Notes: generated by a model from the letters alone, not told the origin. A stretch of DNA of 64,000 nt from Pseudonocardia kujensis (GCF_021283305.1 NZ_JAJSOK010000023.1:1-64000); one strand, 5' to 3'. Shown: positions 44,791 through 54,461, counted from the first letter of the stretch. Program-made: numbers and translations.

Positions 44791-45765
44791 TCAGCCGGCG
44801 ACGGCTCTGGCCTTGACCAGTTCGGCGGTCCGGTTCACCAGTTCGGCGGTCCGGGTGACGGTCTCGGCATGCCGCAGGTGAGCGGCATCGACGAGCATCC
44901 CGTCGACACTCGTCGCGCCCCGGCCGGTTGCCTCCGCCTCGCGGTAGGCGGCCACGACGCGGCGGGCGTGCTCGATCTCGTCCTGGGTGGGGGCGAAGGC
45001 GGTGTTCGCGAGCGCGACCTGGCTGGGGTGGATCGCCCACTTCCCGACGTAGCCCATCGCCGCGGCGCGCTCCGAGGCGATCCGGTAGGCCTCGGGGTCA
45101 CGGAAGTTCGGGAAGGGCGCGTCGATGGCGTCGACGCCGGCCGATCGGGCCGCGACGACGACCCGGGCGCGGGCGTAGTGCCACATGTCCCCGGGGTAGT
45201 CGACGACCGGGTCGAAGTTGGTGTCGACTCGAGCGCCCTGCGACGCGGAGAAGTCGCCTGCACCGAAGATGATCGCCTCGAGCCGGTCGCTGGCGCGGGC
45301 GATCTCGCCGACGTTCTCCAGACCCTCGGTCTCCTCGATCAGCACCTCGAGGGCGATGCGCTTGGTCAGGCCGAGGGTCTCCTCCAGCTGCGTGAGCAGG
45401 GTGTCGACCCACCAGACGTCACGCGCGCGGCGCACCTTCGGCACGATGATCACGTCGAGGGCCTCGCGGGCCTCGGTCACGGTCTCGATGACGTCGCCGT
45501 ACGCCCAGCGGGTGTCGATCGCGTTCATACGGATCGCGCGCAGCGTGCGGCCCCAGTCGAGCTCACGGAGGGCCTTGGCCGCCTTGCCGCGGGCGGCCTC
45601 CCGCTCCGCCGGGGCACAGGCGTCCTCGAGATCGAGGAAGACGAGGTCGGCGTCGGAGGCGGCGGCCTTGGCGAACATCCACTCGTTGCTGGCGGGTGTC
45701 GCCAGCTCGGAACGGCGCGGGCGGGCAGGGCGGGCCGATCGGTCCGGCCGGGCAGGTCGTGCCAC
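44791..45765 (-). CDS. HpcH/HpaI-aldolase / CitE-like acyl-CoA lyase
   Basis: The 324-residue TIM-barrel protein has FLDLEDACAP, RMNAIDTRWAYGD, IIVPKVRRA, VLIEETEGLENV and GKWAIHPSQVALAN, as in malyl-CoA/citramalyl-CoA lyases. It would split or form a C-C bond of a 3-hydroxyacyl-CoA. The extreme C-terminus carries a 21-bp tandem repeat encoding RTAELVN-RTAELVK. It is adjacent to CaiB upstream (2-bp gap) and the hydroxyacyl-CoA dehydrogenase downstream. Confidence 0.88.
   Translation of the reverse strand: MARPARPDRSARPARPRRSELATPASNEWMFAKAAASDADLVFLDLEDACAPAEREAARGKAAKALRELDWGRTLRAIRMNAIDTRWAYGDVIETVTEAREALDVIIVPKVRRARDVWWVDTLLTQLEETLGLTKRIALEVLIEETEGLENVGEIARASDRLEAIIFGAGDFSASQGARVDTNFDPVVDYPGDMWHYARARVVVAARSAGVDAIDAPFPNFRDPEAYRIASERAAAMGYVGKWAIHPSQVALANTAFAPTQDEIEHARRVVAAYREAEATGRGATSVDGMLVDAAHLRHAETVTRTAELVNRTAELVKARAVAG
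44816..44854 (-). repeat. Tandem 21-bp repeat in the lyase 3' end
   Basis: ACCAGTTCGGCGGTCCGG occurs twice with a 21-bp period, so that the encoded helix end is duplicated in frame. It looks like a small slippage duplication without effect on the frame. Confidence 0.7.
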
Positions 45766-45766
45766 G

Positions 45767-46975
45767 TCAGATCACTCCGTCTTCGCGCAGGGACTTCAGG
45801 TCGGTGTCGGTGAGCTCGAGGAGGTCGGCCAGGACCTCGTCGGTGTGCTCGCCGAGCGAGGGGCCGAGGTGGTCGACCCGACCGGGGGTCGCGGTGAGCA
45901 TCGGCACCGGCCCCTGCACGGTCATGTGGCCGAGCTCGGGATCGGGGATGCGGCGGTACACGTTGCGGGCCTTGAGCTGCGGGTCGTCGAGCAGTTGCTC
46001 GGCGTCGTAGACGGGAGCAGCGGCGACCTGCGCCTCCTCGAACACCGCCATCGCCTCGTCGAGGGTGTGCTCGGCGACCCAGTCGGCGATCACCTTGTCG
46101 ATCTCGGCCGCGTTCTTGAGCCGCTGCTGCGCCTCGGCGAAGCGCGGGTCCGTGGTCAGGTCGGCCCGCCCGACGGCGCGCAGCGCACGCATGGCGATCG
46201 ACGGCGCGCTGCCGGACATGGCCAGCCAGCGGTCGTCCTTGGTGCGGTAGGTGTTGCGGGGGGCCGAGATGTCCCAGCGGTTGCCGCTGCGCATGGGGAC
46301 GACGCCGAGCTGGTCGTAGGTCAGCACCGGCTGTTCGAGGAGCCGGGCGAGGGGCTCGATGAGGTTGACGTCGATCAGCTGTCCGGCGCCCCCGTGCACG
46401 TCCCGGTGGTAGAGGGCGGCGAGGACGGCGTAGGTCGCGTTGAGCGCGGCGACACCGTCCCCGAGCATGAACGACGGGAGCGTCGGCGGGCCGTCGGGGT
46501 GTCCGGTCATGTGGGCGAACCCACTCATCGCCTCACCCAGCGTCCCGAAGCCCGGGTAGTCGGACTTCGGGCCGCCTGCGCCGAAGCCGGTGATGTGGAC
46601 CATCACCAGGCTCGGGTTCTCCGCGGCCATCGCCTCGTAGTCGATGCCCCACCGCGTCATCGTGGACGGACGCAGGTTCATGATCAGGACATCGGCGCCG
46701 CGGGCCAGCCCGCGCAGGATGTCGCGGCCGCGCTCCTCCCGGAGGTTGAGCGTCACCGACTTCTTGTTGCGGCCCAGGCTCTTCCACATCAGACCGACGC
46801 CGTCCTTCTGGGCGCCCCACTGGCGGACGGCGTCCCCGCCCGCCGGCTGCTCGATCTTGATCACCTCGGCGCCGAGCTCGCCGAGCCAGGTGGCCACCAG
46901 CGGGCCCGCGGCCAGCGAGGCGGCGTCGATGACTCGGAGGCCGGCCAGGGACCGGGGGGTGGCAGCAGTGCTCAT
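45767..46975 (-). CDS. CaiB/BaiF-family (class III) CoA-transferase
   Basis: The 402-residue protein has LRVIDAASLAAGPLVATWLGELGAEVIKIEQP, NKKSVTLNLREERGR and GFGTLGEAMSGFAHMTG, where an acidic residue aligns with the usual catalytic Asp region (Glu in GEAMSG). It is the second class III CoA-transferase in the window. It is followed after 2 bp by the CitE-like lyase. It probably activates a dicarboxylic or hydroxy acid for that lyase. Confidence 0.89.
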   Translation of the reverse strand: MSTAATPRSLAGLRVIDAASLAAGPLVATWLGELGAEVIKIEQPAGGDAVRQWGAQKDGVGLMWKSLGRNKKSVTLNLREERGRDILRGLARGADVLIMNLRPSTMTRWGIDYEAMAAENPSLVMVHITGFGAGGPKSDYPGFGTLGEAMSGFAHMTGHPDGPPTLPSFMLGDGVAALNATYAVLAALYHRDVHGGAGQLIDVNLIEPLARLLEQPVLTYDQLGVVPMRSGNRWDISAPRNTYRTKDDRWLAMSGSAPSIAMRALRAVGRADLTTDPRFAEAQQRLKNAAEIDKVIADWVAEHTLDEAMAVFEEAQVAAAPVYDAEQLLDDPQLKARNVYRRIPDPELGHMTVQGPVPMLTATPGRVDHLGPSLGEHTDEVLADLLELTDTDLKSLREDGVI

Positions 46976-46993
46976 GTCCGTTCTCCTCTTCGG

Positions 46994-47926
46994 TCAGGCC
47001 GGCAGCAGTCGGGACTCGCGCTGGCGCACGAGCGCGGTCACGACCTCGTTGAAGGGCGCCCGCAGACCGGCGCGGGCGGCCTGCTCGGGGACCGCCCCGT
47101 TGATGACGTCGATCTCGCTGAGCCGCCCGGCGAGGACGTCGAGCAGCATCGACGGACGGGCGTGCGGGATGGTGGATCCGAACCTCCGCACGTAGTCGAC
47201 CGGGTCCTCGATGGCGAGGGGGACACCCAGGGCCCGCCCGACCTCCCACGCCTCGGTGGCGCAGCCGGACGCGATGCGCCAGGCGTGGGGATCCTCGATC
47301 ACCTCGCCGATCGTCAGACCGGTGACCGCGCACGTTCCGGAGTAGCACACGTTGCAGAGGAACTTCTCCCACACCATGAGCTCGATGTCGTCGTAGGTGG
47401 ACACCCGGAATCCGGCGTCGGACCAGACCGAGGCGACGGCCTCGAGTTCGGGGGTCACCGGGCCGTCGAGCTGACCCATGTGGAGCATCTCCCAGCCCTC
47501 GTGCCGCACATGGCCCGGCTCGGGGATGGACGCGCCGAAGCCGCCCACGATGCCGACCGCCACACCTCGGCCGTCGCCGAGGGCCCCGGCGATCCGCTCC
47601 GCGCTGCCCAGCCCGTTCTGGATCGTCAGCACGACGGTGTCGGCACCGACGAGCGGCTTGGCCGCCGTCGCGGCCTCGACGACGTCGCGGGCCTTCGTGG
47701 CGATGACGACGAGATCGCACTGCCCGGCCTCCGCCGCGTCCGTGGTCGCGTGCGGGTGCGTGACGCGGTCGCCGCTCGCTCCCTCGACGCGCAGGCCGTT
47801 GCGACGGATGGCGTCGATGTGGTCGGCCCAGGTGTCGACGGCCCAGACCTCGTTCCCGGCCGAGGCGAGGAGCCCGGCGTACACCGAACCCATCGCTCCC
47901 GTGCCGACGATGGCGATCTTGCTCAC
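46994..47926 (-). CDS. Ketopantoate-reductase-like (PanE/ApbA) protein
   Basis: From GTG 47926 (GAGAGGAA upstream) the 310-residue protein has the Rossmann loop IAIVGTGAMGSVYAGLLASAG, the catalytic Lys region WEKFLCNVCYSGTCA and the C-terminal RPSMLLDVLAGRLSEIDVINGAV. This fits 2-dehydropantoate 2-reductase-type NADPH enzymes. No pantothenate genes are near, so a catabolic 2-oxoacid or branched 2-ketoacid reductase role is likely. It heads the CaiB/CitE/HAD operon, and the regulatory unit at 48164-48333 lies upstream. Confidence 0.86.
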   Translation of the reverse strand: MSKIAIVGTGAMGSVYAGLLASAGNEVWAVDTWADHIDAIRRNGLRVEGASGDRVTHPHATTDAAEAGQCDLVVIATKARDVVEAATAAKPLVGADTVVLTIQNGLGSAERIAGALGDGRGVAVGIVGGFGASIPEPGHVRHEGWEMLHMGQLDGPVTPELEAVASVWSDAGFRVSTYDDIELMVWEKFLCNVCYSGTCAVTGLTIGEVIEDPHAWRIASGCATEAWEVGRALGVPLAIEDPVDYVRRFGSTIPHARPSMLLDVLAGRLSEIDVINGAVPEQAARAGLRAPFNEVVTALVRQRESRLLPA

Positions 47927-48351
47927 GTGGTCGGTTCCTCTCGTGGAGTTCCCTGCATCGGATGGGGGACCGGGCGAGGGCTGTCGGAGACGACACGGGG
48001 TCCGCGGCCGTGCCGGCTCCACCTGGCGACGCCGGGGGCGAGGAGATCGCCGCCCGCTCCGGCCCCATCGGGCTCGGATCCCGCTCCGCGACACACACAG
48101 CTCCTCTTCGAGCCCACCAGCGCTCCTCGCGCGGCTCGCACTCGGCGTGCCGCACCGTGGCCAAGCTGGTCAGACCAGCTCTCGCTGACAGCGAGGATGC
48201 CTTTCCTCGCCACCTCGCGTCAAGTGCGACGTACGCCGCGTCTCAGCACGAGAGACGCTGCGAAAACGCAAGATCTGGCAAAGTCCGCCCACCGCGGACG
48301 GCCACAGACACCACAACAGTCTTGCTGTATCCAGGAATCCGAAACAGCTGT
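47927..48351. promoter_or_regulatory. Intergenic regulatory region with paired motifs (unit A)
   Basis: No gene is supported here. It holds AGCTGGTCAGACCAGCT, a perfect palindrome at 48164-48180, and CTGTATCCA (TGGATACAG on the minus strand) at 48325-48333. Read toward the PanE-like gene, the 9-mer comes first and the palindrome 157 bp later. The palindrome matches FadR-type GntR operators. The same pair recurs at 53325-53488, 53562-53732 and 60149-60320. Confidence 0.6.
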
Positions 48352-49347
48352 TCAACCGGCTTCGGATTCCTCGGCGCGGCGGGCGCGGCGCCCCCATCCG
48401 CGCCCGGTCCCCCGCGTCGTCGTGACCCGGACGCCGACGAGGATCACCAAGCCGTACGCGATCGACAGCGACGCCGGGTCGAGGTTGAACAGCGGCAGCA
48501 GCGAGTTGAGCAACGTCAGGGCGATGGCGCCCACGACCGTGCCGAAGTACGTGCCGCGCCCGCCCAGGATCGAGGCCCCGCCGATGACCAGGGCTGCGAT
48601 CGAGGCGAACAGGAAGGGCTGCCCGATCTCCAGGTAGGCCTTGCCGATGTACCCGGAGATGATCACGCCGGCGAACGCCGAGGCGGCCCCCGAAACCGCG
48701 TAGGTGATCATCCGGACCCGGCCGGTGTCGATGCCGGACAGCACGGCGACGACGTCGTTCTCCCCGGTCGCGTACACGCTGCGCCCGAATCGGGTGCGTG
48801 CGAGCACCACGGCCACCACCAGCGCCACCACGAGCCACACGACCGCGACGACCGGGATCGGCCCGAGGGCTCCGTTCGCGACGCCCGAGGCGATGGTCGG
48901 GACGTCGTTGCCGGTCGCCTTGAGCAGGCCGACGGCCAGCAGGTAGGCCTGCACGAGCCCGCCGACGCCCAGCGTCATGACGATCGGGGCGACCCCGAAC
49001 ACCGTCACGCCGATGCCGTTCACCAGCCCGACGAGCAGGCCCACCACCACGCAGACGACGACGGCCAGCACCTGGTTCATCCCGCCCGCGCACAGCACCG
49101 CCAGCTGGATGCCCCCGAAGGAGATCAGCCAGGGCACGGACAGGTCCAGGCCGCCGCCGAGCACCACCAGCGTCTGGCCGAGCGCGGCGAAGCCGACGAA
49201 GCTCGCGAACACGAGCAGCTGGCGGATGTTGTCCCCGGACGCGAAGCCGGCGGTGTGCACGGTGCCGACCACGAAGAGCACCAGCGCGAACAGGGCCGCA
49301 CCCAGCGTGGTCCGGGAGCCGCGCAGGGCGGCGAGGACGCCGGTCAT
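48352..49347 (-). CDS. RbsC-type ABC transporter permease 2
   Basis: The 331-residue membrane protein has about ten hydrophobic segments and the branched-chain/ribose permease signature: VVLGGGLDLSVPWLISFGG, GLVNGIGVTVFGVAPIVMTLG and IAALVIGGASILGGRGTYFGTVVGA. It is translationally coupled to the first permease (4-bp overlap). Together they form the heterodimeric channel for the importer. Confidence 0.9.
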   Translation of the reverse strand: MTGVLAALRGSRTTLGAALFALVLFVVGTVHTAGFASGDNIRQLLVFASFVGFAALGQTLVVLGGGLDLSVPWLISFGGIQLAVLCAGGMNQVLAVVVCVVVGLLVGLVNGIGVTVFGVAPIVMTLGVGGLVQAYLLAVGLLKATGNDVPTIASGVANGALGPIPVVAVVWLVVALVVAVVLARTRFGRSVYATGENDVVAVLSGIDTGRVRMITYAVSGAASAFAGVIISGYIGKAYLEIGQPFLFASIAALVIGGASILGGRGTYFGTVVGAIALTLLNSLLPLFNLDPASLSIAYGLVILVGVRVTTTRGTGRGWGRRARRAEESEAG

Positions 49348-50327
49348 GTGACCCGCCTTCCGGACAGGCGGGCCACGAGCCCGCGGGTGAGCACGAGCAC
49401 CAGCAACAGCCCGGAGGACGCGGCCGTGGTGACCCATACGTCGGCGTTCATCGCCGCGACGATGTCGTTGATCAGGGTCAGCGACAGCGCCGCCAGGACG
49501 GTGAGCCCGATCCCCCCGCGTCCGCCCAGCAGGCTGGTTCCGCCGATGACCACGGCGGCAACCGAGGTGAGGATGTAGCGGTCCCCGATCGTCGGGCTGC
49601 CGCTGGCCGTGAGGCCGCTGGAGAGCACGCCGGCGAACGCCGCGAGCAGCCCGGACAGCACGAACGCCGCCACCACCACCGCGCGGACCGGGGTCCCGTT
49701 GAGCCGGGCGCGCTCGGCGTCGGTCCCCACCGCGACCATGCGGTGCCCGAACCGAGAGCGGCGCAGCAGCAGCCAGGCCACCAGCAGGCCCACCACCACC
49801 AGCACCGAGTTCGGGATACCGGCGGTCTCGCCCGTCGCCAGCGCGACCGCCGCCGGGGGCGGCGTGCCGCCGTCGGTGCTCATGATCTTCAGCGCGATGC
49901 CGTCGAAGATCGTCCAGGTTGCCAGGGTCACGATGAACGGCTGCATTCCGACCGGCCCCACCAGGAGGCCGTTGAGCAGGCCGAGGCCGATCCCGACGGC
50001 CAGGGCGAGGGCGATCCAGCCGGGTCCGCCGCCCTGCGCGGAGGCGGTGACCACGGTCGCGACGGCGAGAATGCCGCCCACGGACAGGTCGAGCCCGCGG
50101 ACGAGCACGACCATCGTCTGCGCCGCGGCGACGAGCACCAGCGGCAGCCCGGTCTGCAGGAGCAGCCCGATCTGGCCCAGGTCGGCCAGTGCGGGCTGCA
50201 GGACCAGGTCGACCACTGCCAGCACGAGGAAGATCGCGAGTGCCGCGACGAGGTCCCAGGGCACCGGACGGCGCCGCCGGGCACGCGGCCGGGCCGCCGG
50301 GGCGGCCGGGAGCTGCAGGTCGGTCAT
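49344..50327 (-). CDS. RbsC-type ABC transporter permease 1
   Basis: The 327-residue permease has MVVLVRGLDLSVGGILAVATVV, LNGLLVGPVGMQPFIVTLATW and VAAVVIGGTSLLGGRGGIGLTV, the same family as its neighbour. A proline/arginine-rich cytosolic N-terminus precedes the first membrane segment. It overlaps the ATPase stop by 4 bp. Confidence 0.9.
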   Translation of the reverse strand: MTDLQLPAAPAARPRARRRRPVPWDLVAALAIFLVLAVVDLVLQPALADLGQIGLLLQTGLPLVLVAAAQTMVVLVRGLDLSVGGILAVATVVTASAQGGGPGWIALALAVGIGLGLLNGLLVGPVGMQPFIVTLATWTIFDGIALKIMSTDGGTPPPAAVALATGETAGIPNSVLVVVGLLVAWLLLRRSRFGHRMVAVGTDAERARLNGTPVRAVVVAAFVLSGLLAAFAGVLSSGLTASGSPTIGDRYILTSVAAVVIGGTSLLGGRGGIGLTVLAALSLTLINDIVAAMNADVWVTTAASSGLLLVLVLTRGLVARLSGRRVT

Positions 50328-51922
50328 GGCGCGGGAGCCTCCTCGCCGGTGTCGTCGGCCCGGTGGGTGAGCGCGAGCCGCAGGATGCTCTCCTCCGAGA
50401 GCTCGCCACCGGCGGCGTCGAGCCGGCCGCGGACCCGTCCCTCCGCCATCACGTAGACGCGGTCGCAGAAGTGCGCGAGCTCGCTGAGGTCGCTGGAGTA
50501 GAAGACGACGCCGGTCCCCTTGGCCGCCAGCCCGGCGACCAGGGCGAAGATGTCGGCCTTGGTGCCGACGTCCACGCCGCGGGTGCAGTCGTGGAGCAGC
50601 AGCACGGTCGGCTCCCGGTAGAGCGCGCGGGCCAGGACCACCTTCTGCTGGTTGCCACCGCTGAGCATGGACACCGGCGCGTGCAGCCTGCCCTCGGGCA
50701 GCCCGGTGTCCCCCGCGACCGCCCGGGAGCGCTGCGCCTCCCGCCTGCGGTCGAGCAGTCCGCGCCGGACCAGCGAGAACAGGCTGCTCAGGCTCGAGTT
50801 CACGAGCACGGACCGGGTCAGCAGCAGGCCCTCGCGCTGGCGGTCCTCGGGCACATAGGTGATGCCCGCGCGGATCGCCTCGGCCGGGGTCGCCGGGTGG
50901 TGCTCGCGCCCCCGCACGGTGACCTCGCCGCCGGTCCACCGGGTGGCACCGGCCAGGGCCCGGAGCACCTCGCGCTGCCCCTGGCCCTGCAGCCCGCCGA
51001 GGCCGGCGATCTCACCGGCGCGGACCTCCAGGTCGAGCGGCCCGAGCCGTTCGCCGACGCGGCCGCCGCGGACCGCCACCACGACGTCCTCGCCCGGAGG
51101 GGTGCGCGGCGGGAACAACCGCTCGACGCGGCGGCCGAGCATCTCGGTGATCATCGTGTCGTCGTCGAACTCGTCGGGCCGGCCCACCAGCACGGTCGTG
51201 CCCGAGCGCAGCACGGTGAGCCGGTCCGCGACGTCGCGGACCTCGCCGAGACGGTGGGTGATCAGCAGGACGGCGCAGCCGCGGGCGGCCGCCTGACGAC
51301 CCTGGTCGAGCACCCAGGAGCTGTCCGCGCTGGACAGCGCCGACGTGGCCTCGTCGAGGACCAGGACCCGTGGCTCGGCCGCGAGCGCCTTGACCACCTC
51401 GAGGAGCTGCCGTTCGGCGAGGTCGAGGTCGGCGACCCGGCGGCCGGGATCGAGCCGGTCCATCCCGAACCGTGCGAGCAGCTCGGCCGCGCGCCGCTGC
51501 AGGCGCCGGCCCGCGACCACGCCGGCGCGGTGCGGCTCGGCCCGGTACAGCAGGTTCTCGGCCACCGAGAGGTTCGCGATGCTGCTCAGCTCCTGGAACA
51601 CCACGCGCACCCCGGCGCGCTGGGCCGCGGTGACCCCGCCGGGCGGCAGCTTCCGGCCCCCGAGGGACACGGTTCCCGCGTCCTGCCGGGTGACGCCGCC
51701 GAGGATCTTGATCAGCGTCGACTTGCCGGCGCCGTTCTCCCCGAGCAGGGCGTGCACGGTGCCGAACCGGGCGGTGAGGTCGACGCCGCGGAGCACCTGG
51801 TTGCGCCCGTAGGCCTTCTCCAGCCCGGTGACGACGAGCTCACGGGCGGGGCCGGCGGCGGGACCGGCGGCCGGGCCGCGGCCGGCCCCGGCCCCCGTGC
51901 CCGCGCCGTCGATGATGGTCAC
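50324..51922 (-). CDS. RbsA-type double ATPase of sugar-type ABC importer
   Basis: The 532-residue protein has two ATPase halves. The first is complete: Walker A GENGAGKST, signature DLDLAERQLLEVVKALA, Walker B VLVLDEATSAL. The second has a degenerate Walker A (LGGLQGQGQREV), the signature SGGNQQKVVLARAL and a Walker-B position reading LLLHDCTRGVDVG. The second degenerate site is usual for this family. An unusual glycine/alanine/proline-rich N-terminal stretch (about 25 residues) precedes the first domain. GTG 51922 overlaps the binding-protein stop (GTGA). Confidence 0.91.
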   Translation of the reverse strand: MTIIDGAGTGAGAGRGPAAGPAAGPARELVVTGLEKAYGRNQVLRGVDLTARFGTVHALLGENGAGKSTLIKILGGVTRQDAGTVSLGGRKLPPGGVTAAQRAGVRVVFQELSSIANLSVAENLLYRAEPHRAGVVAGRRLQRRAAELLARFGMDRLDPGRRVADLDLAERQLLEVVKALAAEPRVLVLDEATSALSSADSSWVLDQGRQAAARGCAVLLITHRLGEVRDVADRLTVLRSGTTVLVGRPDEFDDDTMITEMLGRRVERLFPPRTPPGEDVVVAVRGGRVGERLGPLDLEVRAGEIAGLGGLQGQGQREVLRALAGATRWTGGEVTVRGREHHPATPAEAIRAGITYVPEDRQREGLLLTRSVLVNSSLSSLFSLVRRGLLDRRREAQRSRAVAGDTGLPEGRLHAPVSMLSGGNQQKVVLARALYREPTVLLLHDCTRGVDVGTKADIFALVAGLAAKGTGVVFYSSDLSELAHFCDRVYVMAEGRVRGRLDAAGGELSEESILRLALTHRADDTGEEAPAP

Positions 51923-52983
51923 GAGCCCAGAACCGCGGCGGCGGTCAAGGCGTTCGGCCCGTAGGTGACGGGCGTGACCAGCGAGGGCGACCCGGTGGCG
52001 AAGTACGACTCGCCCTCCTTGATCACCTCGGCCTTCTGCTGGTGGGGGAAGTCGATGTCCGCTGCGGTCGACAGGTAGTTGGTGTCCCAGTAGACCTGGT
52101 CCTTCGGCACCGTCTCGCCCCGGAGGATCTTGACGGCCTGCTCGACGGCCATGCCGCCGACGAAGGCCGGAGCCCCGATGTAGAAGCACGGCAGCTTCAG
52201 CCGCTCGCACTCCTGCATGTTGCCGTTGATGTCCAGGCCGGTGGCCGGGACGGGTGTGCGGCCGGCCTTCTCGAACGCGGCGATCTGGCTGGAGATGTAG
52301 CCCCCACTGAGGATCCCGTCGATCCGGGTGTTCGCGGCGAGCTGCTGCGAGACGCCCTGCAGCTCCGGACCCGGCGCGTACTGGCTCGAGTAGGTCCCGA
52401 CGACCTTGATGTCCGGGTACTTCTCGGCCAGCGTCTTGGTCCAGACGTCGACGAACGTGGTCGAGATCGGGATCCCCGGCAGGCCGGTGTCCATCAGGAT
52501 GTTGCCCTTGCCCTGCAGGACGGTTCCCAGCCAGTTGACCATGTCCGCCGCCTCGGCCGCGTAGTCCTGGGGCATCGTGTGGGCGCACGGGGTCTGGGCG
52601 ATCTGGTCGAAGGCGATGACCTTGATCCCCTGGGCACATGCCTGTTCGAGCGTGGGATTGAGCGCGGTCGGCGATGCGGCGTCGACCAGGATCGCGTCGG
52701 GCTTCTGCCGGATGATGGTCTGCAGGGATGCGATCTGCAGGTTCGGCTGGGTGTCGACGTTGCGGATCTGCAGGTCGACGATGTCGCGGTACTCCGGTGA
52801 CCCGGCGACCAGCGTGGCGCCGTTCACCATCTGTGGCCGCCACTCGTTGCCCATGTAATTGTTCGACAGGACGATCGTGTACTTCTCCGTGGCGCCCGCC
52901 GCCTGTTGCGGCGGGCCCGCGCAGCCGGCCAGTGCAGCGAGAGCGGCACCCATGAGTGCTACGAGAGCCTTCTTCGTGGACAT
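51919..52983 (-). CDS. Periplasmic-type sugar/autoinducer substrate-binding lipoprotein
   Basis: The 354-residue protein has a type II signal sequence with a lipobox (ALAALAGC-AG), so it is a membrane-anchored lipoprotein. The mature part shows the RbsB-type fold with YTIVLSNNYMGNEWRP, DAILVDAASPTALNP and IKVIAFDQIAQ. An AGGAGG ribosome binding site lies 7 bp before ATG 52983. It is the first gene of the importer operon. The hydantoinase-type neighbours suggest a ligand other than a simple sugar. Confidence 0.88.
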   Translation of the reverse strand: MSTKKALVALMGAALAALAGCAGPPQQAAGATEKYTIVLSNNYMGNEWRPQMVNGATLVAGSPEYRDIVDLQIRNVDTQPNLQIASLQTIIRQKPDAILVDAASPTALNPTLEQACAQGIKVIAFDQIAQTPCAHTMPQDYAAEAADMVNWLGTVLQGKGNILMDTGLPGIPISTTFVDVWTKTLAEKYPDIKVVGTYSSQYAPGPELQGVSQQLAANTRIDGILSGGYISSQIAAFEKAGRTPVPATGLDINGNMQECERLKLPCFYIGAPAFVGGMAVEQAVKILRGETVPKDQVYWDTNYLSTAADIDFPHQQKAEVIKEGESYFATGSPSLVTPVTYGPNALTAAAVLGS

Positions 52984-53759
52984 GCGAAACCTCCTGACGC
53001 AGTGCTGTGAGCAGTGCAGGGAGAGGCGCGTCGGGCGCGTCGAGCCGCGCCGGGCGCGCAGGACGGTCTGCTCGACCGGGCGGCCGAGAAGTGAGATCAC
53101 GCCAACCGGGGGCACACGGGCCGAACAGGCGCCGGAGGCGTGAAACGGAAGGCGACGAGACGGGTGTCCGTCGAGCGCCCGGGGAAGAACGGACGGGACG
53201 AGCGGCGACGGAACACGACGGCCGGTGCCCGCGCAGTCTCAGGCGTGGGATCCAGAGGGCAGGTGCCGAGCCGAGATCGGTACGTGACGGTTCATAAGAA
53301 CCTCCAGCGGTGAGTACCCGTCGTTGGATACAGCAAGGCGAGATCGTGGAGTACTTACCTACTACAGTCAAGTCCGTCGTCGTTACGCCTGTTCACGCGC
53401 AGGATTGCCGGCCAGCATCTGGACCGACCAGCGAACACCTTCGCGCCACTCGGGCTCCGGTGCGCGCCCCTCCGAGCTGGTCAGACCGGTCTGCGCGAAG
53501 GCGTCCGCGGCACGAGAGAGTGCTCGCCTCGCGGGCCGGGTCCCTCGCGTCGGGGACCATCTGGTCGGACCACCCGGGGTCGCCGAGCACGGGGGCCGCT
53601 CTCTGACGTACATCCAAGCACGTGTCATCAGGAGTCACTCACCAGCGAAAAACTGTACAACTCGGCCCGCCCCGGCGGTCTCGGCCTTGACTGCCACCGC
53701 TGGATGGGCCAGTCTTCTGGTCGCTGTATCCAAGGTCCGACCCAGCGGAGAGGACGGCA
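52984..53759. promoter_or_regulatory. Divergent control region with two copies of the paired motifs (units B and C)
   Basis: This 776-bp region separates the importer operon (minus) from the first GntR gene (plus). I see no supported gene. It holds TGGATACAG at 53325-53333 with TGGTCAGACCG at 53478-53488 (plus), and CTGTATCCA at 53724-53732 with TGGTCGGACCA at 53562-53572 (minus). Centre spacings are 154 and 161 bp. GTCAAG follows each 9-mer by about 42 bp. The two units face each other. The stretch around 53340-53390 is less GC-rich than its surroundings. Confidence 0.6.
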
Positions 53760-54461
53760 ATGGTGCCGAGCAGTCGGAAGCGGACTCCCGCCTCACCGGT
53801 CATCCCCCTCGTCGACGAGATCGCGTCCGTCATCCGGGAGCGGATCTACACCCACCGCTACCCGACCGGGTCCTGGCTCCGGCAGGAGCACCTCTCCGCG
53901 GAGCTCGGGGTCAGCCGAACGCCGCTCCGTGAGGCTCTGCGCATCCTGGAGCAGGAGGGCCTCGTGCAGGTCAAGGCGGGCCAGGGCGCCCGGGTCGTGA
54001 CCGGGGACCTGGACACCCTGCTCGACGCCTACCAGCTGAGGGCGGTCGTCGACGGGCTCGCCGCCCGGCTGGCCGCCGAGCGGGCGACCCGGTCCGGGGT
54101 CCGGCTGCTCAGGCAGGCGATCCAGATCCAGCAGGCAACGATCGAGCCGTGGGAGCCGCGGCAGTACACCCAGTCCAACGTCGACTTCCACGAGCAGGTG
54201 CTGGACCTGTCGGGGAACGACTTCGTCCTCGGTCAGAGCTCCATCATCCGTATGACGGCTCAGGTCTTCGCCCCCGTGGCACTCGTGAGCCCGGATACCG
54301 CGTCCCGCGCGATCGGGGAGCACAGTGCGATCGCGGACGCGATCGAGGCCGGTGACGGCCCCGGTGCCGAGCACCTCGCCCGCGACCACATCGAGGCGAC
54401 GATCGCCCAGCTCCGGGCGAACCGGGGCGACGACTCCCGCCGGACCGGGGACGCTTCCTGA
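53760..54461 (+). CDS. GntR-family regulator with FCD domain
   Basis: The 233-residue protein has the GntR winged helix (RIYTHRYPTGSWLRQEHLSAELGVSRTPLREALRILEQEGLVQVK) and an FCD all-helical sensor (RAVVDGLAARLAAERA, NVDFHEQVLDLSGNDFVL, HSAIADAIEAGDGPGAEHLARDHI) with the metal-binding Asp/His pattern. An AGAGGAC ribosome binding site precedes ATG 53760. It is probably the reader of one of the two motifs in the cluster, TGGATACAG being a possible half-conserved GntR site. Confidence 0.87.
   Translation: MVPSSRKRTPASPVIPLVDEIASVIRERIYTHRYPTGSWLRQEHLSAELGVSRTPLREALRILEQEGLVQVKAGQGARVVTGDLDTLLDAYQLRAVVDGLAARLAAERATRSGVRLLRQAIQIQQATIEPWEPRQYTQSNVDFHEQVLDLSGNDFVLGQSSIIRMTAQVFAPVALVSPDTASRAIGEHSAIADAIEAGDGPGAEHLARDHIEATIAQLRANRGDDSRRTGDAS

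Noticed and set aside
47927-48351. A small gene encoding MARKGILAVSESWSDQL in the intergenic region.
   Set aside because: The apparent conservation with unit D is at the DNA level around the palindrome and is in different frames, so it is more likely regulatory.
53383-53638. Small minus-strand open frames in the divergent control region.
   Set aside because: They have shadow-like composition and overlap the repeated operator motifs; no ribosome binding site or family match is visible.
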